A DNA stretch of 64,000 nt, taken from Hyphomicrobiales bacterium (lineage in GTDB: Bacteria > Pseudomonadota > Alphaproteobacteria > Rhizobiales > RI-29). The position numbers and the translations under genes were made by a program. Below, in pieces: positions 1 through 8,968 of the stretch. The notes beneath the pieces were generated by a model. The model did no database searches. It had not been told where the DNA came from and saw only the letters and a list, made by a program, of their open reading frames with translations. Each line of letters opens with the position of its first letter. The stretch's first letter is position 1. The stretch is taken from assembly GCA_016125495.1 (NCBI GenBank), contig WGLQ01000029.1, positions 1-64,000 on the forward strand, in the 5' to 3' direction.

Positions 1-3000
1 CCGAGGCGCCGTTCGTCAAACTCGGCCGCGCGGTCGGCCGGCTCGATGTGCTGACGGACGCCGGCGTCTTTCCCTGCACCGCCTTCCTCATCTCCGAACG
101 CCACATCCTGACCAACCACCACTGCGTGCCCGGCATCGTCGACATCCCCGAGGCGCGGGCAACGCGCATCGAAGCCGTGCGCCTGGTGCTCGGCTATACG
201 CTCGACGGGGTAGCCGAGGGGGCCGAGGGCTTCACGGTGAGCGCCGTGCCGGTCGAGGCCAACCGCCGGCTCGATTATTCCATCCTCGAGGTGTTCGGCG
301 ACCCGAGCGTGCGCTTCGGGTCCTTGCGGCTGGCCAGCGTCGATCCGGTTCCGGACAATTATCCCTATTGGATCATAGGGCACCCCTTGAAGGGCGCGCA
401 GCGCATCAGCCGCGAGCAGTGCAAGAGCGCGGCCCCGGCCGTCGCCGGCGAACGCCTGCGCCATACCTGCGATACCTTGCCCGGCAACTCGGGCTCGCCC
501 GTGATCGATCCCGAAACGAAAGCCGTCGTCGCCCTCCACCATGCCGGCTCGGCGCGCGATGCGATCAATTTCGCGGTGCCGCTGTCGCTCATCGCCTCGC
601 GATCCGAGATCGTCGCGGGGCTCGTTGCAAAGTCCGCCGCTCCACCCCCGGCGCCCGGCGCGCCGCTCGCCTCCGCGCCCCTTTCCGAGGCGGCGCAGGC
701 CTGGGAGAGCATAAAGTCGACCGACAACCCCGCCTTCCTCGACGCCTTCATCAAGCGTTTTCCTGACACGGTTTTTGCCGATTTCGCGCGCGTGCGCATC
801 GCAGAGCTGGCGCGCGAGAAGGAGCCGACGGCCGAGCCCGCGCCGGCCACTGCACCCGAAGCTCCCAAGGCCGTTGCGGATAATCCCCCCGCTTCGGGCC
901 CGATCGAAACGCGTACCGCCCTCGTTTCCCCTCCCGCCACGGCTCCGGCATTCTCCCCGGCCGCTGACCTACCCATCGCAACCAGCGCCGCCGACCTCAT
1001 TGCCCGCGTGCGCGCCAGCGTGGTCAAGGTGGAGGCGACCTTCCCGAAGCGTGCCGATTCCGTGTCATCCGAGGACAGCAGGAATGTGGATGATGTCCTC
1101 AATTCGCTGCCGGTCGACCACCCGTTCCGCGACTTCTTCAAGCAGTTCCGCCAGTCCGGCAGTGGCACCGGCGCTGCCACTACTGACGGCGCCGGGAAAT
1201 CGCAGGCCATCGGCTCCGGCGTCATCGTGTCGGCGGACGGCTACATTGCCACCGTGGCGAGTGTCGCTGCAGGCGCCGATTCGCTCACCGTCACGCTCGA
1301 TGCCGGTAATGCCCTTCCCGCCACCCTGATCGACACCGATCCCCTCACCGGCCTGACGCTCTTGAAGATCGCTCCGGCAGCGCCACTGACGGCGGCCACC
1401 TTCGCCGCCCTGACCCCTGCCAAAGGCGAGCCGGTGATTGCGATCGGCGCGCCCTACGGCCTTCTCGGTTCGGTAAGCGATGGCGTGGTCGAGCGGCTCG
1501 CGGATCAGCCGCAAGGTGGCACGAGCGTCGCCCTACTCGAGATCGACATGCACGTAGCCAACGGCCATGCCGGCGCGCCGCTGTTCAACATACGCGGCGA
1601 GGTCGTCGCCCTCGTTGAAGGCTCGAGCGTCACCACCGAAGGACCAACAGGCCTTGCCATGCCGGGCTCCATTGCCGGCCCGGTGCTCGAGGAGCTTCGC
1701 GTGAGTGGCGTTTCCCGCTCCACCGCCGAGATCGTCACGCGCGTTCGTGCCAGCGCAGCCGAGCAGCCCTTCAGCACCCCGTCGCAATTCTTCGGCGAAT
1801 GGAGCCCAGCCGCAATGGCGAGTGCGCGGCGCGCCACCGTCCGCATCACGGCAACCGCCAGAGGTACCGCGAATGACGGAACCGCCCTCGCGGACCTCTC
1901 GGGCGCAGGCGTCTCCCTCGGCGACGGTCGCATCCTGACGTCTTCGTCCCTGGTCGCTGGTGCCGGAGCGATCGACGTCATGACCTCCGACGGGGGCCGA
2001 TACCGGATCGAGAAAGTGCTCGGCATCGACGCGCGGACCGGCCTTGCACTACTCCACTTGCCATCGGCCGGCCGGAACCTGCATGCCATCGAATTCGCTG
2101 GCGATGCTCCGCGAGCCGGCCAGGCAATCTTTGCTTTCCGGCCCGACGCCCCGGGCGGCGAACGTGGCATGCTTTCGGCCGCGAGCCGCAATGTCGGATC
2201 GGGGCCCTACGATCTCGTCCAGTACGACCTCGACCTTGGCGACACCTGGGGCGGCGCGCCGGTGTTCGATGCCACCGGGCGCCTCGCGGCGATCACCATC
2301 GTCAAGTATCAACCCGAGGTCGCAACGTCCGGCAAGACTGCCTCCCTCCACTTCGGCGCCCCCGCGGCTCTCGCCTCGGCCGTTGCCGGCGAACTCGCCA
2401 AGGCGGGCACCGTCTCGCGCGGCTGGCTGGGCGTCAAGATCCAGAACCTGTCGCCGGAGATCGCCACCTCGCTCGGACGGAGCGACAGCAAGGGCGCGCT
2501 CGTCACCGAGCTCACCGAGGGCGGCCCCGCCGTGAAGGCCGGCCTGCTCGCGGGCGACCTCATCCTCGCAGTCGACGGCACGGGGATCGCCGATACGAGA
2601 GACCTCGCGCGCCGCATCGCGGGCCACGCCCCGGGCAGCCGCGTCACCCTCGACATCGTTCGCCAAGGCGCTTCCGCCCGCATCGTGTTGACGCTCGGCA
2701 CCTTCCCGACGGCCGCGCCGCAGCTGGCCGCCGCACCGGCGAATGCCGCGCCGGAGGCGCCTGCCGCCCCGCCGCTCGAGGACACGCTCCCTCTCGGCGC
2801 CGTCGAACTCGCGATGTTGACTGCGCAGCGCAAAGTGCAATACGGCGTCGTGACTGCGACCGATGGTGTATTGGTTCAGAGCGTCACCCCCGGCAGTCAG
2901 GCCGCCGAGAAGGGGCTCACCGTTGGGAACGTGATCGTGGAGGTCGGCCAGGAAAGCGTACGATCGCCCCGCATGCTGGCATCCATCGCGGAAACCGCCG

Positions 3001-3386
3001 CCAACGCCGGGCGCGACAAGCTGCTCCTCCTGGTCTGGTCGAAAGAGGGGCAACGGTTCGTCGCCCTTCCGGTCTCGGAGTTGCTCCCTGCCAAGACGGT
3101 GAACACATCGACCGCCCGCCCCAGCCTATGGCGCGCCGTCACCTTCGGTGAGGGCAATCTCGGTCGCGATCCCGGCACCGCCGCCGACCTCATCATCGGG
3201 AGTTTGCGCGATGAAGGCTGGCAGGGCGAAGTCGGGCGCATCCTGTCGGCCGGCGCCGGCGAATTGCCCGACGACGTCCGCCGCGCGCTCCAGCAGGAGT
3301 TGAAGAGCCGTGGCCTCTACAAAGGGGCGATCGACGGCGACATCGGGCCCGGAACGCAGCGCGCCTTGCGCAGCCTCGTGCCGTGA
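1..3386 (+). CDS. Multi-domain trypsin-like serine protease with PDZ domains and peptidoglycan-binding-like tail (5' end missing)
   Basis: The frame is open to the left edge, so the start lies outside. Numbering from a GTG at 48, an N-terminal trypsin-like domain carries TNHHC (His25), an Asp near residue 74 and GNSGSP (Ser148), so it looks catalytic. Two more trypsin-like folds follow (about 330-530 and 590-790), but their Ser motifs read GHAGAP and TWGGAP and the His is lost, so they look inactive. Two PDZ-like domains (about 800-895 and 925-1015) and a C-terminal segment resembling a peptidoglycan-binding repeat (IDGDIGPGTQRAL) follow. Domain order resembles a much-expanded HtrA/DegP, probably in the envelope. 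A Pro/Ala-rich stretch separates domains one and two. Substrate unknown. Confidence 0.85.
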   Translation, partial: EAPFVKLGRAVGRLDVLTDAGVFPCTAFLISERHILTNHHCVPGIVDIPEARATRIEAVRLVLGYTLDGVAEGAEGFTVSAVPVEANRRLDYSILEVFGDPSVRFGSLRLASVDPVPDNYPYWIIGHPLKGAQRISREQCKSAAPAVAGERLRHTCDTLPGNSGSPVIDPETKAVVALHHAGSARDAINFAVPLSLIASRSEIVAGLVAKSAAPPPAPGAPLASAPLSEAAQAWESIKSTDNPAFLDAFIKRFPDTVFADFARVRIAELAREKEPTAEPAPATAPEAPKAVADNPPASGPIETRTALVSPPATAPAFSPAADLPIATSAADLIARVRASVVKVEATFPKRADSVSSEDSRNVDDVLNSLPVDHPFRDFFKQFRQSGSGTGAATTDGAGKSQAIGSGVIVSADGYIATVASVAAGADSLTVTLDAGNALPATLIDTDPLTGLTLLKIAPAAPLTAATFAALTPAKGEPVIAIGAPYGLLGSVSDGVVERLADQPQGGTSVALLEIDMHVANGHAGAPLFNIRGEVVALVEGSSVTTEGPTGLAMPGSIAGPVLEELRVSGVSRSTAEIVTRVRASAAEQPFSTPSQFFGEWSPAAMASARRATVRITATARGTANDGTALADLSGAGVSLGDGRILTSSSLVAGAGAIDVMTSDGGRYRIEKVLGIDARTGLALLHLPSAGRNLHAIEFAGDAPRAGQAIFAFRPDAPGGERGMLSAASRNVGSGPYDLVQYDLDLGDTWGGAPVFDATGRLAAITIVKYQPEVATSGKTASLHFGAPAALASAVAGELAKAGTVSRGWLGVKIQNLSPEIATSLGRSDSKGALVTELTEGGPAVKAGLLAGDLILAVDGTGIADTRDLARRIAGHAPGSRVTLDIVRQGASARIVLTLGTFPTAAPQLAAAPANAAPEAPAAPPLEDTLPLGAVELAMLTAQRKVQYGVVTATDGVLVQSVTPGSQAAEKGLTVGNVIVEVGQESVRSPRMLASIAETAANAGRDKLLLLVWSKEGQRFVALPVSELLPAKTVNTSTARPSLWRAVTFGEGNLGRDPGTAADLIIGSLRDEGWQGEVGRILSAGAGELPDDVRRALQQELKSRGLYKGAIDGDIGPGTQRALRSLVP

Positions 3387-3407
3387 ATTTCGCCGCTCGA
3401 TGAACGC

Positions 3408-3441
3408 GAGGGCCCGGGGGCGCCGACCGCTCCCGGGCCTC
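3408..3441 (+). terminator. GC-rich stem-loop after the protease gene
   Basis: GAGGGCCCGGG pairs with CCCGGGCCTC (one bulged G) around a 13-nt loop, 22 nt beyond the protease stop codon. There is no T-run, so it may act as an mRNA 3' end stabiliser rather than a classical intrinsic terminator. Confidence 0.5.
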
Positions 3442-3536
3442 GGCTGGTGATCGCGACCGCCGCGATTCCACTTCTGGCCCCGTCCCTGATCGGATAGTGT
3501 AGCGCGCAACGAAGTAGCGATCAGGGGGCTGACGGC

Positions 3537-4115
3537 ATGAGCGCATGGATCCGGATGATATCGGACGAGGAGGCCTCGCCTGAATTGAAGGCGGTGCTCG
3601 ACCTCGCCCGCACGCCGCACGGCACGGTCGACAATGTCATGCGGGTCCACTCCCTGCGCCCGAACACCATGCGTGGCCACGTCATCCTCTATCGCGCCGC
3701 CCTCCACGACGACACCAACACGCTGCCCATGTGGCTCCAGGAGACGGTCGCCTCGTACGTTTCCATCCTGAACGACTGCCCCTATTCGCTCGCCAACCAC
3801 TGGTCCAACGCCCGTCACCTGATGGCCGACGATGCCCGCGCCGATCGCATCAAGGCCGCCCTCGACGCCCGGCGTCCGGCCGACGTTTTCGACGGTCGTG
3901 AACTCGCGCTGATGGAGTACGCCGAAAAACTCACGCTGCGCCCCGGCGCCATGCAGCGCGCCGACGTCGAGCGCATGCAGGCGGCCGGCCTCGACGACGG
4001 CGAAATCCTGGAGGCCAACCAGATCATCGGTTATTTCAACTACGTGAACCGGTTGCTCAACGGTCTCGGCGTCTCGACGGCGGGCGACGTCATCGGCTAT
4101 TACGCCAAGGACTGA
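3537..4115 (+). CDS. Peroxidase-related / carboxymuconolactone decarboxylase-like (AhpD fold) protein
   Basis: 192 aa, matching the uncharacterised peroxidase-related branch of the AhpD-like fold in length and layout. The core helix has Glu69, Cys81 and His88 in the expected order, but the usual CxxC is CPYS (Cys81, Ser84), so the resolving cysteine is replaced by serine. The family reduces peroxides or carries out related thiol chemistry in the cytoplasm; with one Cys, activity would need an external thiol or may differ. The start ATG has AGGGGG about 9 nt upstream. It lies between the protease terminator and an M29-like gene with no overlap, so operon membership is unclear. Confidence 0.75.
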   Translation: MSAWIRMISDEEASPELKAVLDLARTPHGTVDNVMRVHSLRPNTMRGHVILYRAALHDDTNTLPMWLQETVASYVSILNDCPYSLANHWSNARHLMADDARADRIKAALDARRPADVFDGRELALMEYAEKLTLRPGAMQRADVERMQAAGLDDGEILEANQIIGYFNYVNRLLNGLGVSTAGDVIGYYAKD

Positions 4116-4200
4116 AACGTCGGGATCGCCCGACCGTGTCGCGCCGGCCGGTGGCCGACTCGACCAAGGGGGCGGAGAAGTGGTGGGGAGATCAGCGGCG

Positions 4201-5283
4201 ATGACGAGCCTCGACGACGCCGCCACGGACCTTCGGCGGGGAGCCCGAAATCTGCTGCTCGACTGTGCCGGCCTCGCGCCGGGCGAGCGCCTCCTCCTCG
4301 TGCATGAGCGGCCCGACCTCGGCTGGTACGATCGCGGCGCCGCCGACGCGCTGGCGGACGCGGCCCGCCGGATCGGCGCCGAGGTCTCGATGGTCGAGGT
4401 CGACGGCCCTGCCAATGCCCCCTCGCCGTCGCTCGCGGCCGCCATGGCCCGGAACGACGTGACCGTTTTTCTCGCCCGCATCGGCGATCAGGGTCGCTTC
4501 GATGCCGTCCCAGCCGGCCAGCGCCGCGTCATGAGTTATGCGCGAACGGCCGCGCAATTGGCCTCCGCATTCGGCACGACGCCCTATGCCGCCACCAAGG
4601 CGCTGAAGGAGGCGGTCGACGATATCCTCCTTTCCGCCCGTCACATCGAGATCACCTGCCCGGACGGCACGGCTGTTTCCGGGACGCCGCCGCTTGCCGT
4701 GCCCCGCGCCGATGTCACGGTCCGGCGCTTTCCGCTCGGTGTGCCACAGCCGGTGAGCGCCAGGGGCTTTTCCGGTCGGGTCGCGCTGCGCGACTACCTG
4801 ACCCCGACCGGCTCGCGCGTCTACGAGCCCGCCTGTATTCCCCTCGAGGCGACGGTCCACGCCCATTTCGAGGCGGGCCGCCTCGACCGGCTTTCGGGTC
4901 CCGCCGGCGTGGTCGCGCTCATCGAGGAGCATTACGAGCACGTTGCCGGGCTCTTCGGCATCGACCGGGCCGTCGTACACTCCTGGCATGCGGGCTTCCA
5001 TCCGGCCTGCGGTTTTTCCGGGCGCCCGGCCGATGACCCCGACCTCTGGTCCAACTCGGTCTTCAACAGTCCCCGCGCCCTGCATTTCCACACCTGCGGC
5101 GACTATGCGCCGGGCGAAATCTGCTGGCTCGTTCCGCAACCGACCGTGACGGTCGATGGAACGGCGCTCTGGCAGGATGGCCGCCTGCACGCCGAACGCT
5201 TCGAGCCGACGGCGCGCTGCCTCGAGGTGCACCCCGCGCTGCAGGAATTGTTTTCCTCACCACCGGCGCCCATCTCGGCCTGA
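4201..5283 (+). CDS. M29 aminopeptidase / NicX-like metalloenzyme
   Basis: 360 aa from the ATG at 4201, which has GGGGAG about 10 nt upstream; an in-frame GTG at 4180 is less well placed. The N-terminal half (LLDCAGLAPGERLLLV, then acidic repeats) resembles aminopeptidase T (M29) and 2,5-dihydroxypyridine dioxygenase (NicX) proteins, which share a fold and a C-terminal metal site. Candidate ligands are Glu/His residues in EEHYEH, HSWHAGFHPAC and LHFHTCGDYAPGE. The reaction cannot be chosen from sequence: peptide-bond hydrolysis and aromatic ring opening are both found in the fold. It converges on the amino-acid ABC operon. Confidence 0.6.
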   Translation: MTSLDDAATDLRRGARNLLLDCAGLAPGERLLLVHERPDLGWYDRGAADALADAARRIGAEVSMVEVDGPANAPSPSLAAAMARNDVTVFLARIGDQGRFDAVPAGQRRVMSYARTAAQLASAFGTTPYAATKALKEAVDDILLSARHIEITCPDGTAVSGTPPLAVPRADVTVRRFPLGVPQPVSARGFSGRVALRDYLTPTGSRVYEPACIPLEATVHAHFEAGRLDRLSGPAGVVALIEEHYEHVAGLFGIDRAVVHSWHAGFHPACGFSGRPADDPDLWSNSVFNSPRALHFHTCGDYAPGEICWLVPQPTVTVDGTALWQDGRLHAERFEPTARCLEVHPALQELFSSPPAPISA

Positions 5284-5317
5284 GCCCGCCGGGCACCTGC
5301 CCGTTGCGCCGGGTGGG

Positions 5318-6073
5318 TCAGTGCGAAAGAATCTGCGAGAGGAAGAGCTTGGCCCTGTCGCTGACAGGGGCGTTGAAGAACGTCTCGGGGCTCGCTACCT
5401 CGACGATCTCGCCATGGTCCATGAAGACGATGCGATCCGCCACCTTGCGCGCAAAACCCATCTCGTGCGTCACGCAGATCATCGTCATGCCGTCCTGCGC
5501 CAGCTCCACCATGACATCGAGCACACCGGAGATCATTTCCGGATCGAGCGCTGAGGTCGGCTCGTCGAACAGCATGATCTTGGGCCGCATGCAGAGCGCG
5601 CGGGCGATCGCGACGCGCTGCTGCTGGCCGCCCGAGAGCTGCGCCGGATATTTTCCCGCCTGCTCGGCGATTCGCACCCGCTCGAGGTAGTGCATCGCGA
5701 GATCGCGCGCCTCGGCCTTCGCCACCTTGAGGTTCCGCACTGGCCCGAGCGTGAGATTGTCCAGCACCGTCATGTGCGGGAAGAGATTGAAGCTCTGGAA
5801 CACCATGCCGACCTGGCGGCGCACCTCCTCGAGGCCGCGCATGCCGGGCGTCACCTCGCGCCCATCGACCCGGATGGTCCCGGCCTGATGTTCTTCCAGC
5901 TGGTTGATGCAGCGGATCAGTGTGGACTTTCCCGATCCCGACGGCCCGCAGATGACCACACGCTCGCCGCTCCCCACATTGAGGTCGACGTTGAAGAGGG
6001 CGCAGAATTCCCCGTACCACTTGCCGACTCCGGTCATTTCGACGAGGGGCCGGGCGTTGTCTTGTCGTGTCAT
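5318..6073 (-). CDS. Amino-acid ABC transporter ATP-binding protein (GlnQ/HisP type)
   Basis: 251 aa from the ATG at 6073. Walker A GPSGSGKST is at 43-51, the Q-loop (FQSFNLFP) near 92-99, signature LSGGQQQR at 146-153 and Walker B FDEP at 169-172, followed by the switch His in VTHE. All are intact, so it should power uptake. A GTG at 6130 overlaps the upstream permease stop as GTGA and would add 19 residues; the ATG at 6073 has GAGG about 9 nt upstream and gives the usual family length. It is the last gene of the importer operon. Substrate is a polar amino acid by family; the exact one is unknown. Confidence 0.92.
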   Translation of the reverse strand: MTRQDNARPLVEMTGVGKWYGEFCALFNVDLNVGSGERVVICGPSGSGKSTLIRCINQLEEHQAGTIRVDGREVTPGMRGLEEVRRQVGMVFQSFNLFPHMTVLDNLTLGPVRNLKVAKAEARDLAMHYLERVRIAEQAGKYPAQLSGGQQQRVAIARALCMRPKIMLFDEPTSALDPEMISGVLDVMVELAQDGMTMICVTHEMGFARKVADRIVFMDHGEIVEVASPETFFNAPVSDRAKLFLSQILSH

Positions 6074-6126
6074 GCGAATGGCCTCGTCTGGTTCGGCGGT
6101 GGCGGCAGCGGGCGGCGTGCCGCCGT

Positions 6127-7032
6127 TCACCGTCTGCTCTTTCGTGCCCGCGCCTCGAGGCGCGCAAAGAGCACGGCGAAACTGTAGCAAAGTACGAAGT
6201 AGAGGCCCGCCACGAGGATCCACGTCTCGAACACGCGCGTCGTCGAGGCCGCTACCTCGGTCGCGAGATACGTGAGCTCCTGGATGGAGATGAGGGAGAC
6301 GATGGCGGAATCCTTGATGAGCGTGATGAACTGGCCAGCGAGTGGTGGCAGGATTCGGCGCACCGCTTGCGGCATCACGACATCGCGCAGCACGTTGAAT
6401 GGCGAGAGCCCGATCGCCCTGGCCGCCTCCCACTGCCCCTTTTCGACGGACTGGATGCCGGCCCTGACGATCTCCGTGATGTAGGCCCCCTCGAACAGCG
6501 CGAGGCAGACCACACCCGCGATGAAGTTGTCGATTAGCGCCGGCGAGCCGAAAGCGAAGACGAAGAGCGAGTTGTCCACGAGCGGACTGTTGCGATCGAT
6601 CGAGTCGAGTCCGATCGCGGGAAAGAGCTGGCTGGAGATGAAATAGTAGAAGATGAAAATGAACACGACCGGCGGAATGTTGCGCACGAGTTCCACATAG
6701 CTGCGCGAGAGGATGCGCAGCGTGAGGTTGCTCGAAGTGCGGCAGTAGCCCATTACGCCGCCGATGATTGTAGCAAGGATGGTCGCCCAGAACGCGAGCC
6801 TGAGGGTCGTCGCCAGCCCCTGTAGGAGGAGGTTCGAAACCCAGGTGCCGGTGCCCTCGTCGAAGCGCACGACGAACCCGAACACGCGCGACCAGTCCCA
6901 GTGATAGACCAGCACGCCGTTGACCCGATAGGCGATGAAGATCACCAGCAGCGCGATGGCGCCGAACACGACGAAGTCGAGCGCCGAAAGGCGACGCGGC
7001 GGCGGCGGTGGTGGTGGCGTCGTCCGGTCCAT
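6127..7032 (-). CDS. Amino-acid ABC transporter permease (HisM/GlnP type)
   Basis: 301 aa inner-membrane permease. After a Pro-rich cytoplasmic N-terminus (PPPPPPP, residues 6-12) comes a first membrane helix (about 18-38), then the conserved core beginning GLATTLRLAFWATILATIIG. The EAA loop that docks the ATPase reads EAARAIGLSPFNVLRDVVMPQA. It pairs with the second permease at 7993 to make a heterodimeric channel, and its stop overlaps a possible GTG start of the ATPase gene. Confidence 0.9.
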   Translation of the reverse strand: MDRTTPPPPPPPRRLSALDFVVFGAIALLVIFIAYRVNGVLVYHWDWSRVFGFVVRFDEGTGTWVSNLLLQGLATTLRLAFWATILATIIGGVMGYCRTSSNLTLRILSRSYVELVRNIPPVVFIFIFYYFISSQLFPAIGLDSIDRNSPLVDNSLFVFAFGSPALIDNFIAGVVCLALFEGAYITEIVRAGIQSVEKGQWEAARAIGLSPFNVLRDVVMPQAVRRILPPLAGQFITLIKDSAIVSLISIQELTYLATEVAASTTRVFETWILVAGLYFVLCYSFAVLFARLEARARKSRR

Positions 7033-7061
7033 CGGCAGGCCGTGTCCTCGCGGTTGCGATT

Positions 7062-7091
7062 GCCGCCGGCGGGTCGCTCTCCGCCGACGGC
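7062..7091 (-). other. Stem-loop between binding-protein and permease genes
   Basis: Eleven-base arms (GCCGCCGGCGG and CCGCCGACGGC, one mismatch that is a G-U pair in RNA) enclose an 8-nt loop. It starts 42 nt downstream of the binding-protein stop in the transcript. Hairpins here in ABC operons commonly protect the binding-protein message and lower expression of the distal membrane genes; that role is inferred. Confidence 0.55.
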
Positions 7092-7133
7092 GCTTCTCTC
7101 AGCCCGGGTTGGCTGCCGTTTCGGTGTCCCCGC

Positions 7134-7967
7134 TCATTGCGTCGGGGCGACGTTGTCCTTCCACGCCGCCTGGCTCTTGAACCAGTAGTCGTGACGCTCC
7201 TTCAGCCAACCGCTGCTGTTGTTCACCAGGATCCAGTTGGAGAAATAGTTGAGCGCGTCGTGATCGCCCTTGCGCAGCGCGAACGCCTCGTCGCCCGTCG
7301 TCAGGTTCGTGCCGTCGAAGGCCACGAACACCTTGTCGGGATGCGCGTCGGACCAGAAGCGCGGCTTCGGCGCGCTCGAGATCATCGCGTGTGCGTTGCC
7401 GTTGACGACCTCCTGGAACGCTTGGGCGTCGTCGTCGAACTGGCGCAGCGTCGCCTTGGGGAAGAGCTTCTGAGCGGCGTTGCAGGGCGTCGCGCCGCGC
7501 CGGCAGGCGATGGTGACGCCTGCGGCATTGTAATCCTCACGTGTCGTGAACGAGCCGGCCAGCGCCTTGTTGGCGGCCATCTGCTGGCCGGAGTGGGCGT
7601 AGGGGATGGTGAAGTTGACCGTGAGGTTGCGCTGCGGCGTGATCGACATGCCGCCGATGATGACGTCGAACTTCTTGGCGATGAGGGCGGGGATGATGCC
7701 GCTCCAGGCCGTTGGAACGAACTCGACCTTGACGCCCATGTCCTCGGCGACTTTGGTGGCGACGTCGATTTCGAAGCCCATGAGGTTGCCGGCCTTGTCG
7801 CGCATCGCCCAAGGCACGAACGTGCTCATGCCGACGCGCAACGTGCCGCGCTGCTGAATTTCTTCCAGCAGGCCCTGTGCCGAGGCGCCCTGGGAGCCGC
7901 CCGTCACGGCGGCGGCCGCGAGCGCCGCGGCGACCGCGAGACCCTTCAGCCGATTCCACATTTTCAT
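7134..7967 (-). CDS. Amino-acid ABC transporter periplasmic substrate-binding protein
   Basis: 277 aa. A Sec signal peptide (about 1-30, cleavage near GASA) precedes a family-3 solute-binding fold: RGTLRVGMSTFVPWAMRDK, then GFEIDVATKVAEDMGVKVEFV and FDVIIGGMSITPQR, the classic ligand-binding motifs. The second lobe has two Cys (ACRRGATPC) that could form a disulphide. It delivers substrate to the permease pair encoded either side. The start ATG follows GGAGGAG on the minus strand. The gene is 25 nt from the upstream permease and is separated from the downstream permease by about 100 nt containing a hairpin. Confidence 0.92.
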   Translation of the reverse strand: MKMWNRLKGLAVAAALAAAAVTGGSQGASAQGLLEEIQQRGTLRVGMSTFVPWAMRDKAGNLMGFEIDVATKVAEDMGVKVEFVPTAWSGIIPALIAKKFDVIIGGMSITPQRNLTVNFTIPYAHSGQQMAANKALAGSFTTREDYNAAGVTIACRRGATPCNAAQKLFPKATLRQFDDDAQAFQEVVNGNAHAMISSAPKPRFWSDAHPDKVFVAFDGTNLTTGDEAFALRKGDHDALNYFSNWILVNNSSGWLKERHDYWFKSQAAWKDNVAPTQ

Positions 7968-7992
7968 TCTCCTCCTCCGTCTTTCGGATGCT

Positions 7993-8838
7993 CTAGCGCC
8001 TGCCCGCGTCGAGCTTTCTTTCGAGCATCGTCACGGCCAGGGACAGGCTGACGGTGAGTGCGAGATAGATGCCCGCGACGATGAACCAGATTTCGAACGC
8101 CATGAAGGTGTCCGATATGAGATTGAGGCCTTCCGTCGTCAGTTCGGCGACCGCGATGACGCTGACGATCGCGGAATGCTTGACGAGCGAAATGATGAGG
8201 CCGGTGAGCGGTGGCAGGATGAGTGGCAGCGCCTGCGGGATGACGATGAAGCGGTACTTGTCCGCGGTCGTGAAGCCGTTGGCGTCGGCCGCCTCGTACT
8301 GGCCGCGATCGACGGCCTGGATACCGCCCCGGATGATCTCGGCGGCGAACGAGCCCTCGAAGAAGGCGAGACACAGCACACCGGCCCAGAAGCGGTCGAC
8401 GCCGAAAATCGGCGCCAGAACGAAGTAGAAGAGGAAGAGCTGGACGAGCAGCGGCGTGTTGCGGATCGCCTCGAGGTACCAGGTCGCCACTATGCGCCCG
8501 GAGATCGAATCCGAAAGGCGAAGGAACGCCGTGACCAGCCCGATGGCGATCGCGAGAACGCTGCTGATCGCCGCGAGACGGATCGTCTCGATGAGGCCGC
8601 GCACGAGCGGCCCGTAGATCACCTCGCCATCGATCACACGGTAGAAGAACGGTGGGACGCGGTACCACTGCCAATTGTATTCCATGGCCGCTGCGCCGCG
8701 GTAGATGAGCCAAGCAATGAGGCCGAGCACGATCACCGCCTGCGCCACCTCACCCCCTCGGCGCAGGGCGCGCCCGGTGATCGGAACGCGGGGCGCCCGT
8801 CTTTCGGAACTGGGGCTTGGCACTGTCGTCACGTTCAT
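7993..8838 (-). CDS. Amino-acid ABC transporter permease
   Basis: 281 aa from the ATG at 8838; a GTG at 8892 would add 18 atypical residues. A membrane helix near 31-48 precedes the conserved permease core (GLIETIRLAAISSVLAIAIG) and the EAA loop EAADANGFTTADKYRFIVIPQA. It is the first gene of the importer operon, with a plausible sigma-70 promoter 70-100 nt upstream. No convincing ribosome-binding site precedes either start, so the start is provisional. Confidence 0.88.
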   Translation of the reverse strand: MNVTTVPSPSSERRAPRVPITGRALRRGGEVAQAVIVLGLIAWLIYRGAAAMEYNWQWYRVPPFFYRVIDGEVIYGPLVRGLIETIRLAAISSVLAIAIGLVTAFLRLSDSISGRIVATWYLEAIRNTPLLVQLFLFYFVLAPIFGVDRFWAGVLCLAFFEGSFAAEIIRGGIQAVDRGQYEAADANGFTTADKYRFIVIPQALPLILPPLTGLIISLVKHSAIVSVIAVAELTTEGLNLISDTFMAFEIWFIVAGIYLALTVSLSLAVTMLERKLDAGRR

Positions 8839-8909
8839 CGCAGCGACAGCTGAGGTGGGATGGTGGAACGCACGGACAGGCACCCGATGCACGAGTACGG
8901 ACGAACGCG

Positions 8910-8939
8910 AGTATCCCCATAGGCATATCGCGAAGTCAA
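8910..8939 (-). promoter_or_regulatory. Putative sigma-70 promoter for the amino-acid ABC operon
   Basis: On the minus strand TTGACT and GATACT are separated by 18 nt (-35 at 8939-8934, -10 at 8915-8910). This places transcription start near 8903, about 65 nt before the permease ATG, in the gap that separates the importer from the upstream aminotransferase/decarboxylase pair. Confidence 0.45.
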
Positions 8940-8968
8940 CGAGGTTGCGGCTCTGGATTGCGCGGATG

